Shown: positions 20,312 to 31,786, counted from the stretch's first letter. The stretch: DNA of 64,000 nt from Superficieibacter electus (GCF_002915575.1 NZ_PQGD01000001.1:366844-430843); one strand, 5' to 3'. The notes: generated by a model not told the origin, from the letters alone. Numbers and translations: made by a program.

Positions 20312-20357
20312 AAAAATAAACCGCAGAGACTTTTTTTGTCGTCTGCGGTTTATTTTT
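20312..20357 (-). terminator. Terminator after lrhA
   Basis: Perfect 16-base arms (aaaaataaaccgcaga at 20312-20327, tctgcggtttattttt at 20342-20357) with a 14-base loop, 36 bases after the lrhA stop. A/T runs on both sides make it potentially bidirectional. Confidence 0.8.
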
Positions 20358-20393
20358 GCATTTACATTTTGTTACGCGATTATCGCCAGATTG

Positions 20394-21332
20394 TTATTCA
20401 ACATCCTCTTCAAAGACGAGCGTTGTCTCTCCTCCTTGCGAGGTAGAGACAGACGCGAACAACGGATGTTGGGCCTCATATAAAGTCCGGAAAATAGTAT
20501 GCGCCAGTTCATTCGTGCTGTACGGATTGTAGCAAAGCTGATAATCCGTATCCGGTAACGAGGGTAACCCATCCGCACGTCCCAGCACCCGTAGCTCTGG
20601 CCCCATCATCTCAACGGGCCGCGCTGTAATTCCCAGCCCGGCTTTTACAGCACTCCTTACCGCAGCCAGCGTCGAAGCAACATAGGCCAGACGCCACGGA
20701 ATTTGTGCCGCATCAAGGGTGCGGATAGCCATCTCGCGAAACGGGCTGGGCTCATCGAGAATAACCAGCGGAATTGGCTCTGATTTCTGTAACGTAAATT
20801 CCGCTGCACAGTACCATAAGGTGGGTGAAGTGCGTAACATATGGCTGGCGAACTGTGCCGGACGCTGGGTGGTCAACATCAGATCGACTTCCTGACTCTC
20901 CATCATTTCAACAATGGTCGGGTTATGCTTGATGCGAATATCCAGCGCCAGCCGTGGATAAGCCGAGCTAATACGGTTGAGCAAAAACGGTAGTAAGATA
21001 TCTGCTGATTCACTGGATGCGCCGATCGTCAGCTCTCCTTGCAAATCATTGAATATCAGTGAAGTACAGGCCTCATCATTAAATCGCAGGATTTTACGCG
21101 CGTAACCTAAAAGCTGTATTCCCTGTTCGGTAAGTAGCTTGTTACGACCATGACGAACAAAAAGCTCTTTTTCTACCAGCTGTTCGAGCCGCTGCATCTG
21201 TTGACTGACCGCAGACTGCGTTCGACAGACCGCAACGGCTGCCGCCGCAAACGTGTTGCAATCAGCGACCGCCACAAAGGTTCTCAGCAGATCGAGGTCG
21301 AGATTAATTATCGGACGATTTGCGTTAATCAT
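20394..21332 (-). CDS. lrhA: LysR-family regulator LrhA
   Basis: 312 residues from ATG 21332 ([22 protein letters not shown]), the E. coli length. The frame is open 25 codons further upstream but those residues have no family counterpart. LrhA is a LysR-type regulator that in E. coli represses flhDC (motility) and type 1 fimbriae and affects RpoS translation. The winged-helix domain occupies residues about 12-70 ([25 protein letters not shown] is the recognition helix region), followed by the LysR substrate-binding domain. The C-terminal end ([19 protein letters not shown]) differs from E. coli. It is located directly upstream of the nuo operon, as in E. coli. Confidence 0.95.
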   Translation of the reverse strand: MINANRPIINLDLDLLRTFVAVADCNTFAAAAVAVCRTQSAVSQQMQRLEQLVEKELFVRHGRNKLLTEQGIQLLGYARKILRFNDEACTSLIFNDLQGELTIGASSESADILLPFLLNRISSAYPRLALDIRIKHNPTIVEMMESQEVDLMLTTQRPAQFASHMLRTSPTLWYCAAEFTLQKSEPIPLVILDEPSPFREMAIRTLDAAQIPWRLAYVASTLAAVRSAVKAGLGITARPVEMMGPELRVLGRADGLPSLPDTDYQLCYNPYSTNELAHTIFRTLYEAQHPLFASVSTSQGGETTLVFEEDVE

Positions 21333-22260
21333 ATTTTTCCACTTACAGGCTGCTCGCAACTGACCTGCCTGGATTGATGCTGTGCTCAAAAAGTCAGGCA
21401 ATTCCATTTATACCCCCGACAGGTTTCACCTGCCCAGGGGATCTGAACGAGCGTTATTGCAAATACATACCTACTGATACTTAGCAGGCTCCCTGGCTAT
21501 ATTTTGAATGGCAGTATAAGTAAGAATATTCACGCAAAGCATTTATAGATCAATGCTGCTATAAATACGACTTGCTGTAAAACCCCGACCAATACGGATT
21601 GTGTCTGTATGGTCCGGCATCCCTACTATAATGCAATCGAAACATAAGCAATAACAACGTTATAAAGCATTTTCATATGAAGGTCATGGCCGCTTAACAG
21701 CAGGCCTCCAGACTATTCATAGGGGTATCTTAACCGAAAAATTCTGCGGTTATAAGGGTATCTACGAATAATCTTACAAAGATCTTTTTCATGGTATCAA
21801 CTTCGTTTTATTCAATTAACAATTGTCATCGCTGAATGATAAATAATAAAGAACCTTTAATTATTTAATGAATACTTTATTAACAATATTTAACATCAAA
21901 TTTACACAGACACTTTCATTCATTAGTTATTTATTCTTACGATAAATAAATAATTACTTGTTCAGCCCATAAGCGCCTCATCAGCCTGCAGCAATCTATG
22001 AGTACCGTATCACCCGATATGTTCAGTATAAAATAGAGTTCAACAAGCGGAACACCAGCTGTAAATCTCCCTCTTTGCCATTTAATTAAAGGTTAATAGC
22101 GTTTAAGTGAAGTTTGGCAGCAAGAATGCACACGGCATAAATAGCTATTTCGCAAAATCTTCAACTACCAGCCCTTCAAAAAAAGCCCTTCGGGGAGTAC
22201 ATTATTCGGTGAAAGCTTCCACGGCAGGGAGCGGTACTCATCGCTATAAGGTCAAGGTTC
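21333..22260. promoter_or_regulatory. 928-bp divergent intergenic region lrhA / alaA
   Basis: No convincing gene is present. The central part (about 21830-21960) is very AT-rich with runs of tta/aat, typical of a regulated or H-NS-bound promoter. The part before alaA (22107-22260) contains a short open frame in another register overlapping the alaA start, which I regard as non-coding, and a hairpin-prone segment with aaaaaaagcccttcggggag. E. coli has a similarly long gap here; lrhA is autoregulated there and carries a long leader. Individual sites cannot be assigned from the sequence alone. Confidence 0.5.
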
Positions 22261-23478
22261 ATGTCCCCCATCGAAAAATCCAGCAAGTTAGATAATGTCT
22301 GTTATGACATCCGTGGCCCGGTTCTTAAAGAGGCAAAACGCCTTGAAGAAGAGGGTAATAAAGTACTGAAGCTGAACATCGGAAATCCTGCACCCTTCGG
22401 TTTTGAAGCGCCCGATGAAATTCTGGTTGATGTCATTCGCAATCTGCCTACCGCGCAAGGGTATTGCGATTCCAAAGGGCTTTATTCTGCGCGCAAAGCG
22501 ATTATGCAGCATTATCAGGCACGTGGAATGCGCGATGTTACCGTTGAGGATATTTATATCGGTAATGGTGTGTCAGAGCTGATCGTGCAGTCAATGCAGG
22601 CGCTGCTCAATAGCGGTGACGAAATGCTGGTTCCGGCACCCGACTACCCGCTATGGACCGCAGCGGTAGCGCTTTCCAGCGGCAAAGCCGTGCACTATAT
22701 TTGCGATGAATCCTCGGACTGGTTTCCGGACCTTGATGATATCCGCGCAAAGATCACCCCTCGAACACGCGGCATTGTCATTATCAACCCGAACAATCCA
22801 ACCGGTGCAGTTTACTCAAAAGCGCTGCTACTGGAGATTGTTGAACTGGCACGCCAGCATAACCTGATCATTTTTGCAGACGAGATTTACGATAAGATCC
22901 TTTACGATGATGCAGAGCACCACTCCATTGCCCCGCTCGCGCCGGACCTTCTGACCATTACCTTTAACGGCCTGTCAAAAACCTACCGTGTTGCTGGCTT
23001 CCGTCAGGGCTGGATGGTGTTGAATGGACCCAAAAAACACGCTAAAGGCTATATTGAGGGTCTGGAGATGCTGGCGTCGATGCGCCTGTGCGCCAATGTT
23101 CCGGCGCAGCACGCTATTCAGACGGCTCTCGGTGGTTATCAGAGCATTAGTGAATTTATTTTACCCGGCGGGCGGCTTTATGAGCAGCGCAATCGTGCCT
23201 GGGAACTGATCAACGATATTCCTGGTGTGTCCTGCGTTAAGCCGAAAGGCGCGCTGTATATGTTCCCGAAAATCGACGTTAAACGTTTTAATATCCATGA
23301 CGATCAGCGGATGGTGCTTGATTTTCTGCTTCAGGAAAAAGTGCTATTGGTACAGGGTTCCGCTTTCAACTGGCCGTGGCCGGATCACTTTCGTATCGTG
23401 ACGCTGCCACGCGTAGACGAACTGGAAATGTCACTCGCCAAATTTGGCCGCTTCCTTTCCGGTTATCATCAGCTTTAA
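22261..23478 (+). CDS. alaA: Glutamate-pyruvate aminotransferase AlaA
   Basis: 405 residues, the E. coli AlaA (YfbQ) length and near identical. AlaA transfers an amino group from glutamate to pyruvate, making alanine; cytoplasmic, class I PLP-dependent aminotransferase. The PLP lysine is K240 in FNGLSKTYRVAGFRQG. Also visible are the NPNNPTGAVY motif with the conserved Asn, ADEIYDKILYD with the Asp/Tyr that bind the cofactor, and a C-terminal FRIVTLPR with the carboxylate-binding Arg. It is monocistronic or runs into yfbR 87 bases downstream; in E. coli it is controlled by Lrp. Confidence 0.97.
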   Translation: MSPIEKSSKLDNVCYDIRGPVLKEAKRLEEEGNKVLKLNIGNPAPFGFEAPDEILVDVIRNLPTAQGYCDSKGLYSARKAIMQHYQARGMRDVTVEDIYIGNGVSELIVQSMQALLNSGDEMLVPAPDYPLWTAAVALSSGKAVHYICDESSDWFPDLDDIRAKITPRTRGIVIINPNNPTGAVYSKALLLEIVELARQHNLIIFADEIYDKILYDDAEHHSIAPLAPDLLTITFNGLSKTYRVAGFRQGWMVLNGPKKHAKGYIEGLEMLASMRLCANVPAQHAIQTALGGYQSISEFILPGGRLYEQRNRAWELINDIPGVSCVKPKGALYMFPKIDVKRFNIHDDQRMVLDFLLQEKVLLVQGSAFNWPWPDHFRIVTLPRVDELEMSLAKFGRFLSGYHQL

Positions 23479-23565
23479 TCTCTGACTCTCTGGCCGGCGG
23501 AATTTGCATCCGGCGGCCATCTCAGCGCACAATGCCTTTTACCATTGTTGTATAAAAGGGTCATC

Positions 23566-24165
23566 ATGAGCCAGAGTCATTTCTTCGCCCACCTTTCTCG
23601 CCTTAAGTTAATCAACCGCTGGCCGCTGATGCGCAATGTGCGCACCGAAAACGTCTCCGAGCATAGCTTACAGGTGGCGATGGTTGCCCACGCGTTGGCC
23701 GCGATCAAAAACCGCAAGTTCAGCGGAGCGCTGAACCCTGAGCGTATCGCACTGCTGGCGATGTATCACGATGCCTCTGAAGTGCTGACCGGCGATTTGC
23801 CGACGCCGGTAAAATATTTTAATTCGCAAATTGCGCAGGAATATAAGGCGATCGAAAAGATCGCCCAGCAAAAACTGGTCGATATGGTGCCGGAAGAGTT
23901 ACGCGATATTTTTGCCCCGCTGATTGATGAGCATCAATACAGTGATGAAGAGCGCGCCATCGTTAAGCAGGCCGACGCCTTGTGCGCGTATTTAAAGTGC
24001 CTGGAAGAACTTTCCGCCGGAAACAACGAATTTCTGCTGGCGAAAGGCCGCCTGGAAAAAACGCTGGAATCCCGTCGCAGTGAAGAGATGGATTATTTTA
24101 TGCAGGTATTTGTACCGAGTTTTCATTTGTCGCTGGACGAAATTAGCCAGGATTCGCCGCTGTAA
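23566..24165 (+). CDS. yfbR: 5'-deoxynucleotidase YfbR
   Basis: 199 residues from ATG 23566, which has an AAAGGG box 5 bases upstream and matches the E. coli start; an upstream in-frame Met (23545) lacks support. YfbR is an HD-domain phosphohydrolase that dephosphorylates deoxyribonucleoside 5'-monophosphates in the cytoplasm, part of nucleotide salvage and dUMP formation. The metal-binding residues are visible: His in [14 protein letters not shown], the HD pair in [16 protein letters not shown] and a distal Asp in [13 protein letters not shown]. Confidence 0.96.
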   Translation: MSQSHFFAHLSRLKLINRWPLMRNVRTENVSEHSLQVAMVAHALAAIKNRKFSGALNPERIALLAMYHDASEVLTGDLPTPVKYFNSQIAQEYKAIEKIAQQKLVDMVPEELRDIFAPLIDEHQYSDEERAIVKQADALCAYLKCLEELSAGNNEFLLAKGRLEKTLESRRSEEMDYFMQVFVPSFHLSLDEISQDSPL

Positions 24166-24195
24166 GCGGGCTGACGCAAGCAGTAAGGCCAAATA

Positions 24196-24273
24196 TGCCG
24201 GGCGGCGGCGGCACCTGGCGCGGCCTGCGGATTAGGCAAACATCAGGGCATAGCGAGTCTCCTCTTCTATGCC
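24196..24273. repeat. REP-like palindrome and adjoining hairpin
   Basis: A GC-rich REP-like palindrome (gccgggcggcggcggc...cggcctgcgg, about 24197-24229) follows yfbR. It is followed by a small hairpin with arms ggcatag at 24247-24253 and ctatgcc at 24267-24273. Together they lie between the convergent genes yfbR and yfbS and may stabilise or end their transcripts. Confidence 0.5.
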
Positions 24274-24282
24274 AGTTATCAC

Positions 24283-24330
24283 TGTTACCCATGTATCCGG
24301 TCTAAAGTGTTACCCATGTTTCCGGTTCAT
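24283..24330. mobile_element. Solo end of an insertion sequence (IS21-like pattern)
   Basis: Two nearly identical direct repeats, tgttacccatgtatccggt (24283-24301) and tgttacccatgtttccggt (24308-24326), start 25 bases apart. The 48-base block starts with TG and ends with CA. Multiple short direct repeats inside the terminus are the pattern of IS21-family ends, and I associate the tgttacccatgt wording with them. No transposase is present, so this is a relic or an end captured by recombination. Confidence 0.45.
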
Positions 24331-24332
24331 CC

Positions 24333-24362
24333 CATAGCGCCACCCGGCTAGGCGGCGCTATG
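24333..24362. terminator. Hairpin between yfbR and yfbS
   Basis: Nine-base arms (catagcgcc at 24333-24341, ggcgctatg at 24354-24362) with a 12-base loop, 14 bases after the yfbS stop. There is no clear U tract, so it is a transcript-end stem rather than a certain intrinsic terminator. Confidence 0.4.
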
Positions 24363-24375
24363 AGGGGCGATGGCT

Positions 24376-26208
24376 TCAGAACGGAAACAGCACCGGGATA
24401 AGCACCACGCACACCACCATCACCAGCACGGTAAACGGTACGCCAATTTTCACAAAGTCGCTGAAGCTGTACTTCCCTGGTCCCAGCACCAGGGTATTGA
24501 CAGGAGAAGAGACTGGCGTCATAAAGGCGGCGGAGGCGGCCATCGCCACCATCATGGCAAAGGGATAAGGCGACACCCCCATGGACTTAGCGGCAGCCAG
24601 CGCAATAGGGGCCATCAGCACGGCAGTCGCCGTATTAGAAATAAACAGCCCTATTATCGCGCACATAATAAACAGGCAGATCAGCATAAAATACGGTCCC
24701 CTGCCCCCGCCGATATCTATTAACCCGCTGACCACTAAATCGATACCGCCGGTTTTTTGTAGCGCCAGCGCGAAAGGCATCATGCCGATAATGAGAATAA
24801 CGCTTGGCCAGTGAATCGCTTTATAAGCGCTGGCGGCGTCAATACAGCGAAATTTTGCCATCATCAGACAGGCGATAATCGCTGCCACCGGATTAGGTAT
24901 TTCATCGGTCAGCATCAGCGCAACCATCAGCATTAAGCAGAATACGGCGTGTGGAGCCTGGCTGTGCGCAGGCGAGGCGTCACTCTCTTCAATGGGCATA
25001 TTGTGTACCACAAAATCGCGCCCGGTTTGCGCCAGCTGGCTTATCTGCTTCCAGTTACCCACCACCAGCATAATGTCGCCAACCTGCAAAGGCTCATCGA
25101 CCAATGCCCCTTCCATGGCGACTCCGTCGCGCTTCAGACCGACAATGTTCAGTCCATAGCGGGTACGAAATGCCATCTCGCGTACTGTTTTCCCCACCCG
25201 CTCAGAATCGGGGATCAGTGAAATTTCCGCCATGCCGACGTCCAGCGCCTGCTCGGAAAAATACTCGCCACGCAGAATCATCGGCTCAAGCATCTGCTCA
25301 CCACAGAACTGGCGCAAATCGACCTCTGCAGCCGACATATCAATCAGCAGCACATCCCGGGCGCGAAACTCAGAAACCCCGTTAACATTCACAATGACCC
25401 GACGAAAACGTCGCCAGCGCTCTACGCCAATGACGTTAGCACCGTAGCGCTCACGCAGTTTGAGATCGTCCAGCCGCTGTCCGACCATGGGCGAACCGGG
25501 GCGTATCGCCAACCGTCTTGCGCGTCCTGTCAGATGATAAGCTTTGATCAGATCGCGAAACGATGAGCGTTTTCCGCCCTCGCGTAGCAGATCCTGCTTT
25601 TCGCCTTTAAGCATAAAGCGCATCAGCAACATGTAGACCACACCCAGTACCAGAACTACCAGGCCAATGGGCGTAACGCTGAAAAAACCAAAACCGCTTA
25701 TTCCTGAACGTAACAATTCACTGTTGATGACCATGTTCGGTGGCGTGGCAACCAGGGTCATCATACCGCTAATCAGCCCGGCAAAACTTAGCGGCATCAT
25801 TAAGCGTGACGGAGAGGTTTGCATGCGAGTGGCAACACTGAGCACTACCGGAATAAAAATGGCGACCACCCCGGTGGAACTCATAAATGCGCCCAGGCCA
25901 GCGACGGTGACCATCAGGTAGACCAGCATTTTGGTCTCACTGTTACCGGCAACTTTGACCAGCCATGCGCCCATACTGGTGGCAACGCCAGTACGTACCA
26001 GCCCGTCGCCAATAATAAATAGCGCGGCTATCAGAATCACGTTTGGATCGCTAAAACCAGAAAACGCTTCTTCAAGCGTCAGCGTACCACTGAGGATAAA
26101 GGCCACAATAACCAGTAGCGCGACCGCATCCATACGAATTTTGCCCGTGGCGAACAGAATGACCGCCACCGCCAGAAGACAGAGAACCCAAATTAATTCA
26201 CCGTTCAC
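24376..26208 (-). CDS. yfbS: Putative SLC13/DASS-type transporter with two TrkA-C domains
   Basis: 610 residues, identical in length to E. coli YfbS. It is an inner-membrane protein of the CitMHS / divalent anion:sodium symporter group. N-terminal membrane helices (about 1-200) and C-terminal helices (about 405-610) flank a cytoplasmic region with two RCK/TrkA-C domains, seen at [21 protein letters not shown] and [27 protein letters not shown]. The conserved hairpin signatures [12 protein letters not shown] and [12 protein letters not shown] are present. The substrate is not established. yfbT lies upstream on the same strand, separated by a terminator. Confidence 0.94.
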   Translation of the reverse strand: MNGELIWVLCLLAVAVILFATGKIRMDAVALLVIVAFILSGTLTLEEAFSGFSDPNVILIAALFIIGDGLVRTGVATSMGAWLVKVAGNSETKMLVYLMVTVAGLGAFMSSTGVVAIFIPVVLSVATRMQTSPSRLMMPLSFAGLISGMMTLVATPPNMVINSELLRSGISGFGFFSVTPIGLVVLVLGVVYMLLMRFMLKGEKQDLLREGGKRSSFRDLIKAYHLTGRARRLAIRPGSPMVGQRLDDLKLRERYGANVIGVERWRRFRRVIVNVNGVSEFRARDVLLIDMSAAEVDLRQFCGEQMLEPMILRGEYFSEQALDVGMAEISLIPDSERVGKTVREMAFRTRYGLNIVGLKRDGVAMEGALVDEPLQVGDIMLVVGNWKQISQLAQTGRDFVVHNMPIEESDASPAHSQAPHAVFCLMLMVALMLTDEIPNPVAAIIACLMMAKFRCIDAASAYKAIHWPSVILIIGMMPFALALQKTGGIDLVVSGLIDIGGGRGPYFMLICLFIMCAIIGLFISNTATAVLMAPIALAAAKSMGVSPYPFAMMVAMAASAAFMTPVSSPVNTLVLGPGKYSFSDFVKIGVPFTVLVMVVCVVLIPVLFPF

Positions 26209-26248
26209 AACATATCCTTGTCTGCCCAGGGGAATTCTTATAGTGCCA

Positions 26249-26274
26249 TAAAAAAGCCCCGCAGAAGCGGGGCT
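26249..26274 (-). terminator. Terminator after yfbT
   Basis: Eight-base GC-rich arms (agccccgc at 26255-26262, gcggggct at 26267-26274) with an AGAA loop, followed on the minus strand by a U tract. It is 12 bases after the yfbT stop. Confidence 0.85.
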
Positions 26275-26285
26275 AAATCATGAGA

Positions 26286-26945
26286 TCAGGCGTTAATGCT
26301 AACCCTGACCGTATCGTCGGGCTGTTTTTCAATGACCACATTAGTGAGGGTGGTGAGATTAAAGTCAACCTCCGCAAGACGAGGTGCATCCTGCGGAACG
26401 TTTACCGCCATCACCCGGCACCCGGCGGCCAGACCGGAGAGCACGCCAGCGGCGGCATCTTCTACCACCATACAGTCCTGCGGCATAAGGCCCAACAACT
26501 CTGCCCCGAGCAGATAGGCATCCGGCTCGGGCTTACCGCGCTTAACGCGTTCGGCCGTGACAAATACTTCTGGCAGCGGTAAACCAGCCGCTTTATGACG
26601 TGCATGTGCCACAGGCACAGAGCCTGACGTCACAATCGCCCATGGAATATGATGTTGCTCAAGCGAGTTCAACAGTTCCAGCGCACCGGGAAGCGCGACA
26701 ATACCGTTCGTATCCGTTGCTTCGATACGTTCCAGAAGGGTAAATTCCGCCAGAATTTCCTCTTCCGGCCTTCCGGCCAGAAAATGGCGTAGCGAGGTGA
26801 TTGCCTGCTTACCATGAATATAATTCAGGATTTCATCATGGTTTATACCAAACCGATCGGCCCACTGGCACCACGATCTTTCCACGACAGGAAGCGAATC
26901 CACCAGCGTGCCGTCCAGATCAAACAGAAATCCTTTGCAAAGCAC
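26286..26945 (-). CDS. yfbT: HAD-family sugar phosphatase YfbT (HxpA)
   Basis: 219 residues, three more than the E. coli form I recall. It is a haloacid dehalogenase-like phosphatase that acts on sugar phosphates in the cytoplasm. All four HAD motifs are visible: DLDGTLVD (nucleophile Asp) near residue 9, TSG in AIVTSGSVPVA, Lys in RVKRGKPEPDAYLLG and the acidic pair in MVVEDAAAGVLSG. The cap domain lies at about 18-85. The C-terminal 30 residues diverge from E. coli (VIEKQPDDTVRVSINA). It follows yfbU by 10 bases, so yfbU-yfbT are probably cotranscribed. Confidence 0.95.
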   Translation of the reverse strand: MLCKGFLFDLDGTLVDSLPVVERSWCQWADRFGINHDEILNYIHGKQAITSLRHFLAGRPEEEILAEFTLLERIEATDTNGIVALPGALELLNSLEQHHIPWAIVTSGSVPVAHARHKAAGLPLPEVFVTAERVKRGKPEPDAYLLGAELLGLMPQDCMVVEDAAAGVLSGLAAGCRVMAVNVPQDAPRLAEVDFNLTTLTNVVIEKQPDDTVRVSINA

Positions 26946-26955
26946 AACAGCCTCC

Positions 26956-27477
<522 letters not shown>

Positions 27478-27479
27478 TT

Positions 27480-27508
27480 AAAAAAAGAGGCACATTTTTT
27501 ATGTGCCT
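27480..27508 (-). terminator. Terminator between yfbV and yfbU
   Basis: Arms aggcacat (27488-27495) and atgtgcct (27501-27508), followed on the minus strand by a U tract of seven. It ends yfbV transcripts. Confidence 0.8.
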
Positions 27509-27535
27509 TCTTTTATATGCGTAATCGGGGGGCAA

Positions 27536-27991
27536 TTACAAATCATCCAGGAAAGTTTTATCCAGTTGTTTGAAGGCGCGCTTAAGCGTGTCAGCTAATG
27601 CCTGGTAATCCGGCTTCCCTTCCACTGGCGCGAGCGCAAGGCCGGATTCCTGAAGTTTCCCACGCACTTCATAAAACCAGTTTAAAATAGAAGGAGGCAG
27701 TGGTGTCACCGAGCGTTTTCCGAGCCACCATAATCCTTGCATTGGCAAACTGATAGCAAAGATGGCGGTGGCCACCGCTGGACCAAGTTGCCCACCAAGC
27801 GCAATTTGCCAGCACAGGGTGAAGATGGCGACGGGCGGCATGATGCGAATACCAAAGCGTGTCGCGCGAATCGCCCGATTTTCAATAAAGACCGGCGCGA
27901 GGCGTTTTTCCATCGGCCACGTCCTGGCGTAATGCTGGCCCCGACGAAAATGGCTGAAAAATCCCGACGGGCTGGTTTCTGGTGTCGACAT
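27536..27991 (-). CDS. yfbV: UPF0208 membrane protein YfbV
   Basis: 151 residues, E. coli length. Two membrane helices at about residues 45-65 and 70-90 ([40 protein letters not shown]) lie between a basic N-terminus and a soluble C-terminus ending DKTFLDDL. YfbV in E. coli affects the limits of the Ter macrodomain (loss lets MatP spread its effect). A GAGG box precedes ATG 27991. Divergent from ackA, as in E. coli. Confidence 0.94.
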   Translation of the reverse strand: MSTPETSPSGFFSHFRRGQHYARTWPMEKRLAPVFIENRAIRATRFGIRIMPPVAIFTLCWQIALGGQLGPAVATAIFAISLPMQGLWWLGKRSVTPLPPSILNWFYEVRGKLQESGLALAPVEGKPDYQALADTLKRAFKQLDKTFLDDL

Positions 27992-28326
27992 GGCTCTACC
28001 TCAACTTCACATATAAAAATTAAAAAATCTGTGCAAAACAACAACTGTACATGGCATCGTTCAAAACATTTTGTCACAGGCCCCCGGTATCAGGTATCCT
28101 GTGCCCGCCTGAGATGGCCTTAGCCTCTCTTTCTGGCTTGTCAACGTGCCGCATAATCCGCCATTGGCTGAAAATTATGCAAAATGGCATAGACTCAAAG
28201 GAATTTCTTCCATCATGCCCGAAAAGCGATTTGAGCATGATGTTAATCATAAATGTCAGCGTCGTCATGCGCTACGCTTTAGACTCCTGACGTTTTTTTA
28301 GCCACGTATCATAAATAGGTACTTCC
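27992..28326. promoter_or_regulatory. Divergent intergenic region yfbV / ackA
   Basis: 335 bases without a gene. It should contain the ackA-pta promoter. The segment 28220-28320 has AT-rich stretches and a purine/T run (gacgttttttta) before the ackA start; I cannot fix a -35/-10 pair. There is no hairpin of note. Confidence 0.45.
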
Positions 28327-29529
28327 ATGTCGAGTAAGTTAGTACTGGTTCTGAACTGCGGTAGCTCCTCACTGAAATTTGCAATCATTGATGCAGTCAA
28401 CGGTGACGAGTACATTTCTGGTTTAGCCGAGTGTTTCCATCTTCCGGAAGCACGTATTAAATGGAAAATGGACGGCGGTAAACAAGAAGCGGCTTTAGGT
28501 GCAGGAGCCGCTCACAGCGAAGCGCTGAACTTTATCGTTAATACTATTCTGGCACAAAAACCAGAACTGTCCGCTCAGTTGACCGCGATTGGTCACCGTA
28601 TTGTTCACGGCGGCGAAAAATATACCCGTTCCGTGGTAATCGACGAGTCAGTTATTCAGGGTATCAAAGATTCTGCTTCTTTTGCACCGCTGCATAACCC
28701 GGCACATCTGATCGGTATCGCTGAAGCGCTGAAGTCCTTCCCGAATCTGAAAGATAAAAACGTCGCTGTGTTCGACACCGCGTTCCATCAGACCATGCCG
28801 GAAGAGTCTTACCTCTATGCCCTGCCGTACAGCCTGTATAAAGAACACGGCGTTCGTCGTTATGGCGCGCATGGCACCAGCCACTTCTATGTGACGCAGG
28901 AAGCCGCGAAAATCCTGAACAAACCAGTCGAAGAACTGAACATTATCACCTGCCATCTGGGCAACGGTGGTTCTGTGTCTGCTATTCGCAACGGTAAATG
29001 CGTGGATACCTCTATGGGGCTGACCCCGCTGGAAGGTCTGGTAATGGGTACCCGTTCTGGTGATATCGATCCGGCTATCATCTTCCATCTGCATGACACG
29101 CTGGGTATGAGCATCGAGCAGATCAACAAGCTGCTGACCAAAGAGTCTGGTCTGCTGGGTCTGACTGAAGTGACCAGCGACTGCCGTTATGTCGAAGATA
29201 ACTATCAGACCAAAGAAGACGCAAAACGCGCGATGGACGTTTACTGCCACCGCCTGGCGAAATATATCGGCTCCTATACTGCGCTGATGGACGGTCGTCT
29301 GGACGCGGTGGTCTTCACCGGCGGTATCGGTGAGAACGCGGCGATGGTGCGTGAGCTTTCCCTGGGCCGTCTCGGCGTACTGGGCTTTGAAGTTGACCAC
29401 GAGCGCAACCTGGCTGCCCGTTTCGGCAACACCGGTTTCATCAACAAGGAAGGCACTCGTCCTGCCGTGGTGATCCCGACCAACGAAGAACTGGTCATTG
29501 CGCAAGACGCCAGCCGTCTGACCGCCTGA
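28327..29529 (+). CDS. ackA: Acetate kinase AckA
   Basis: 400 residues, full length. It interconverts acetyl phosphate and ADP with acetate and ATP in the cytoplasm; with Pta it forms the acetate overflow and assimilation pathway and sets the acetyl-phosphate pool that can phosphorylate response regulators. The ASKHA-fold motifs are visible: NCGSSSLK at the N-terminus, [38 protein letters not shown], and [12 protein letters not shown] near the C-terminus. Codon usage is strongly biased, as expected for a highly expressed gene. pta follows after 79 bases containing a palindrome (accgccagc...gctggcggt). Confidence 0.98.
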   Translation: MSSKLVLVLNCGSSSLKFAIIDAVNGDEYISGLAECFHLPEARIKWKMDGGKQEAALGAGAAHSEALNFIVNTILAQKPELSAQLTAIGHRIVHGGEKYTRSVVIDESVIQGIKDSASFAPLHNPAHLIGIAEALKSFPNLKDKNVAVFDTAFHQTMPEESYLYALPYSLYKEHGVRRYGAHGTSHFYVTQEAAKILNKPVEELNIITCHLGNGGSVSAIRNGKCVDTSMGLTPLEGLVMGTRSGDIDPAIIFHLHDTLGMSIEQINKLLTKESGLLGLTEVTSDCRYVEDNYQTKEDAKRAMDVYCHRLAKYIGSYTALMDGRLDAVVFTGGIGENAAMVRELSLGRLGVLGFEVDHERNLAARFGNTGFINKEGTRPAVVIPTNEELVIAQDASRLTA

Positions 29530-29608
29530 TTTCACACCGCCAGCCATAATGCTGGCGGTGCTGTTTTGTAACCCGCCTGATATCGGCGGTAACGAAAGAG
29601 GATAAACC

Positions 29609-31744
29609 GTGTCCCGTATTATTATGCTGATCCCGACCGGAACCAGCGTCGGCCTGACCAGCGTCAGCCTCGGCGTGATCCGCGCTATGGAACGTAAAGG
29701 CGTGCGCCTGAGCGTGTTTAAACCGATCGCCCAACCGCGTGCCGGCGGCGATGCGCCTGACCAGACCACCACTATCGTGCGTGCCAACTCTGGCCTGCCA
29801 GCGGCTGAACCGCTGAAAATGAGCCACGTTGAATCTCTGCTCTCCAGCAATCAGAAAGATGTGCTGATGGAAGAGATCATCGCCAATTATCATGAAAGCA
29901 GCAAAGATGCTGAAGTCGTGCTGGTTGAAGGCCTGGTGCCAACCCGCAAACACCAGTTCGCCCAGTCGCTGAACTATGAAATTGCTAAAACGCTGAATGC
30001 TGAAATTGTGTTCGTGATGTCTCAGGGTACTGATACCCCGGAACAGCTGAAAGAACGCATTGAGCTGACCCGTAGCAGCTTCGGCGGCGCGAAAAACGCT
30101 AACATCACCGGCGTTATCGTTAACAAACTGAACGCCCCCGTAGACGATCAGGGCCGTACTCGCCCCGATCTGTCAGAAATTTTTGATGATTCCACCAAAG
30201 CGCAGATTGTGAAAATCGATCCGGCGCAGCTGCATGGCTCCCTGCCAGTGCTGGGCGCAGTACCGTGGAGTTTCGATCTGATCGCTACCCGTGCTATCGA
30301 TATGGCGCATCACCTGAATGCCACCATCGTGAACGAAGGCGATATCAATACCCGTCGCGTGAAGTCTGTGACCTTCTGCGCACGCAGTATTCCGCATATG
30401 CTGGAGCACTTCCGCCCTGGCTCGCTGCTGGTAACCTCCGCCGATCGTCCTGACGTGCTGGTCGCTGCTGCGCTGGCCGCCATGAACGGCGTCGAGATTG
30501 GTGCCATCCTGCTGACCGGCGGTTATGAAATGGACGAGCGCATCAGCAAACTGTGCGAACGTGCTTTTGCCACTGGCCTGCCGGTATTTATGGTCAACAC
30601 TAATACCTGGCAGACGTCGCTGAGCCTGCAAAGCTTCAACCTTGAAGTGCCGGTAGACGACCATGAACGTATTGAGAAAGTTCAGGAATACGTTGCCAGC
30701 TATATCAATGCTGACTGGATTGAGTCGCTGACCGCCACCTCAGAACGCAGCCGCCGCCTGTCGCCGCCTGCATTCCGTTATCAGTTGACCGAGCTGGCAC
30801 GTAAAGCCGGTAAACGCGTCGTGCTGCCGGAAGGCGATGAACCTCGTACCGTTAAAGCCGCGGCTATCTGTGCCGAACGTGGTATTGCGACCTGCGTGCT
30901 GCTGGGTAATCCGGATGAAATCACCCGCGTTGCCGCCGCTCAGGGCGTAGAACTGGGCACGGGCATCGAAATCGTCGATCCTGAAGTGGTTCGTGAAAGC
31001 TATGTTGCGCGGCTGGTTGAACTGCGTAAGAGCAAAGGCATGACCGAAGCCGTGGCCCGCGAACAACTGGAAGACAACGTGGTGCGCGGTACGCTGATGC
31101 TGGAGCAGGACGAAGTTGACGGTCTGGTTTCCGGCGCGGTTCATACCACAGCCAACACCATCCGTCCGCCGTTACAGCTGATCAAAACTGCACCGGGCAG
31201 CTCGCTGGTTTCTTCCGTATTCTTCATGCTGCTGCCAGAACAGGTTTATGTTTACGGCGACTGCGCGATCAACCCGGACCCGACCGCAGAACAGCTGGCT
31301 GAAATCGCTATCCAGTCTGCGGATTCCGCGATTGCTTTTGGTATTGAGCCCCGCGTGGCAATGCTTTCCTACTCCACCGGTACTTCTGGTGCCGGTAGCG
31401 ATGTAGAGAAAGTCCGTGAAGCAACTCGTCTGGCGCAGGAAAAACGTCCTGACCTGATGATCGACGGTCCGCTGCAGTATGACGCCGCCGTTATGGCTGA
31501 CGTCGCGAAATCCAAAGCGCCGAACTCACCGGTTGCCGGTCGCGCTACCGTGTTCATTTTCCCGGATCTGAACACCGGTAACACTACTTACAAAGCGGTA
31601 CAGCGTTCTGCCGACCTGATCTCCATCGGGCCGATGCTGCAGGGTATGCGCAAACCGGTCAACGACTTGTCTCGTGGCGCGCTGGTAGATGATATCGTCT
31701 ACACCATCGCCCTGACGGCAATCCAGTCTTCTCAGCAAAAATAA
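29609..31744 (+). CDS. pta: Phosphate acetyltransferase Pta
   Basis: 711 residues, the long enterobacterial class II form (about 714 in E. coli). It converts acetyl-CoA and phosphate to acetyl phosphate and CoA. The start codon is GTG at 29609 with AAAGAGG 9 bases upstream. The N-terminal domain (about 1-225) is a P-loop-like cobQ/BioD fold ([13 protein letters not shown]). The middle DRTGG domain (about 226-335) and the C-terminal catalytic domain (about 390-711) follow, with [42 protein letters not shown] and [16 protein letters not shown]. Compared with E. coli, three residues are missing around residue 205-210 ([12 protein letters not shown]). Confidence 0.98.
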   Translation: MSRIIMLIPTGTSVGLTSVSLGVIRAMERKGVRLSVFKPIAQPRAGGDAPDQTTTIVRANSGLPAAEPLKMSHVESLLSSNQKDVLMEEIIANYHESSKDAEVVLVEGLVPTRKHQFAQSLNYEIAKTLNAEIVFVMSQGTDTPEQLKERIELTRSSFGGAKNANITGVIVNKLNAPVDDQGRTRPDLSEIFDDSTKAQIVKIDPAQLHGSLPVLGAVPWSFDLIATRAIDMAHHLNATIVNEGDINTRRVKSVTFCARSIPHMLEHFRPGSLLVTSADRPDVLVAAALAAMNGVEIGAILLTGGYEMDERISKLCERAFATGLPVFMVNTNTWQTSLSLQSFNLEVPVDDHERIEKVQEYVASYINADWIESLTATSERSRRLSPPAFRYQLTELARKAGKRVVLPEGDEPRTVKAAAICAERGIATCVLLGNPDEITRVAAAQGVELGTGIEIVDPEVVRESYVARLVELRKSKGMTEAVAREQLEDNVVRGTLMLEQDEVDGLVSGAVHTTANTIRPPLQLIKTAPGSSLVSSVFFMLLPEQVYVYGDCAINPDPTAEQLAEIAIQSADSAIAFGIEPRVAMLSYSTGTSGAGSDVEKVREATRLAQEKRPDLMIDGPLQYDAAVMADVAKSKAPNSPVAGRATVFIFPDLNTGNTTYKAVQRSADLISIGPMLQGMRKPVNDLSRGALVDDIVYTIALTAIQSSQQK

Positions 31745-31760
31745 CGGCTGAGAAATAAAA

Positions 31761-31786
31761 AGGCCGCAACGGTTATCGCTGCGGCC
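31761..31786 (-). terminator. Hairpin at one side of repeat copy B
   Basis: Stem ggccgca / tgcggcc extendable to ten base pairs with one mismatch; the minus-strand transcript continues into a U tract (aataaaaa on the plus strand). It can end the autotransporter message. It is almost identical to the hairpin at 31963-31988. Confidence 0.55.

Noticed and set aside
22107-22295. 62-codon frame overlapping the alaA start
   Set aside because: It ends inside alaA in another frame, starts with GTG without a ribosome-binding site, and the product has no recognisable pattern. I treat the region as leader.
28648-29850. 400-codon minus-strand frame antisense to ackA and the pta start
   Set aside because: It is a consequence of strong codon bias in ackA/pta; no ribosome-binding site, no family match, low-complexity composition.
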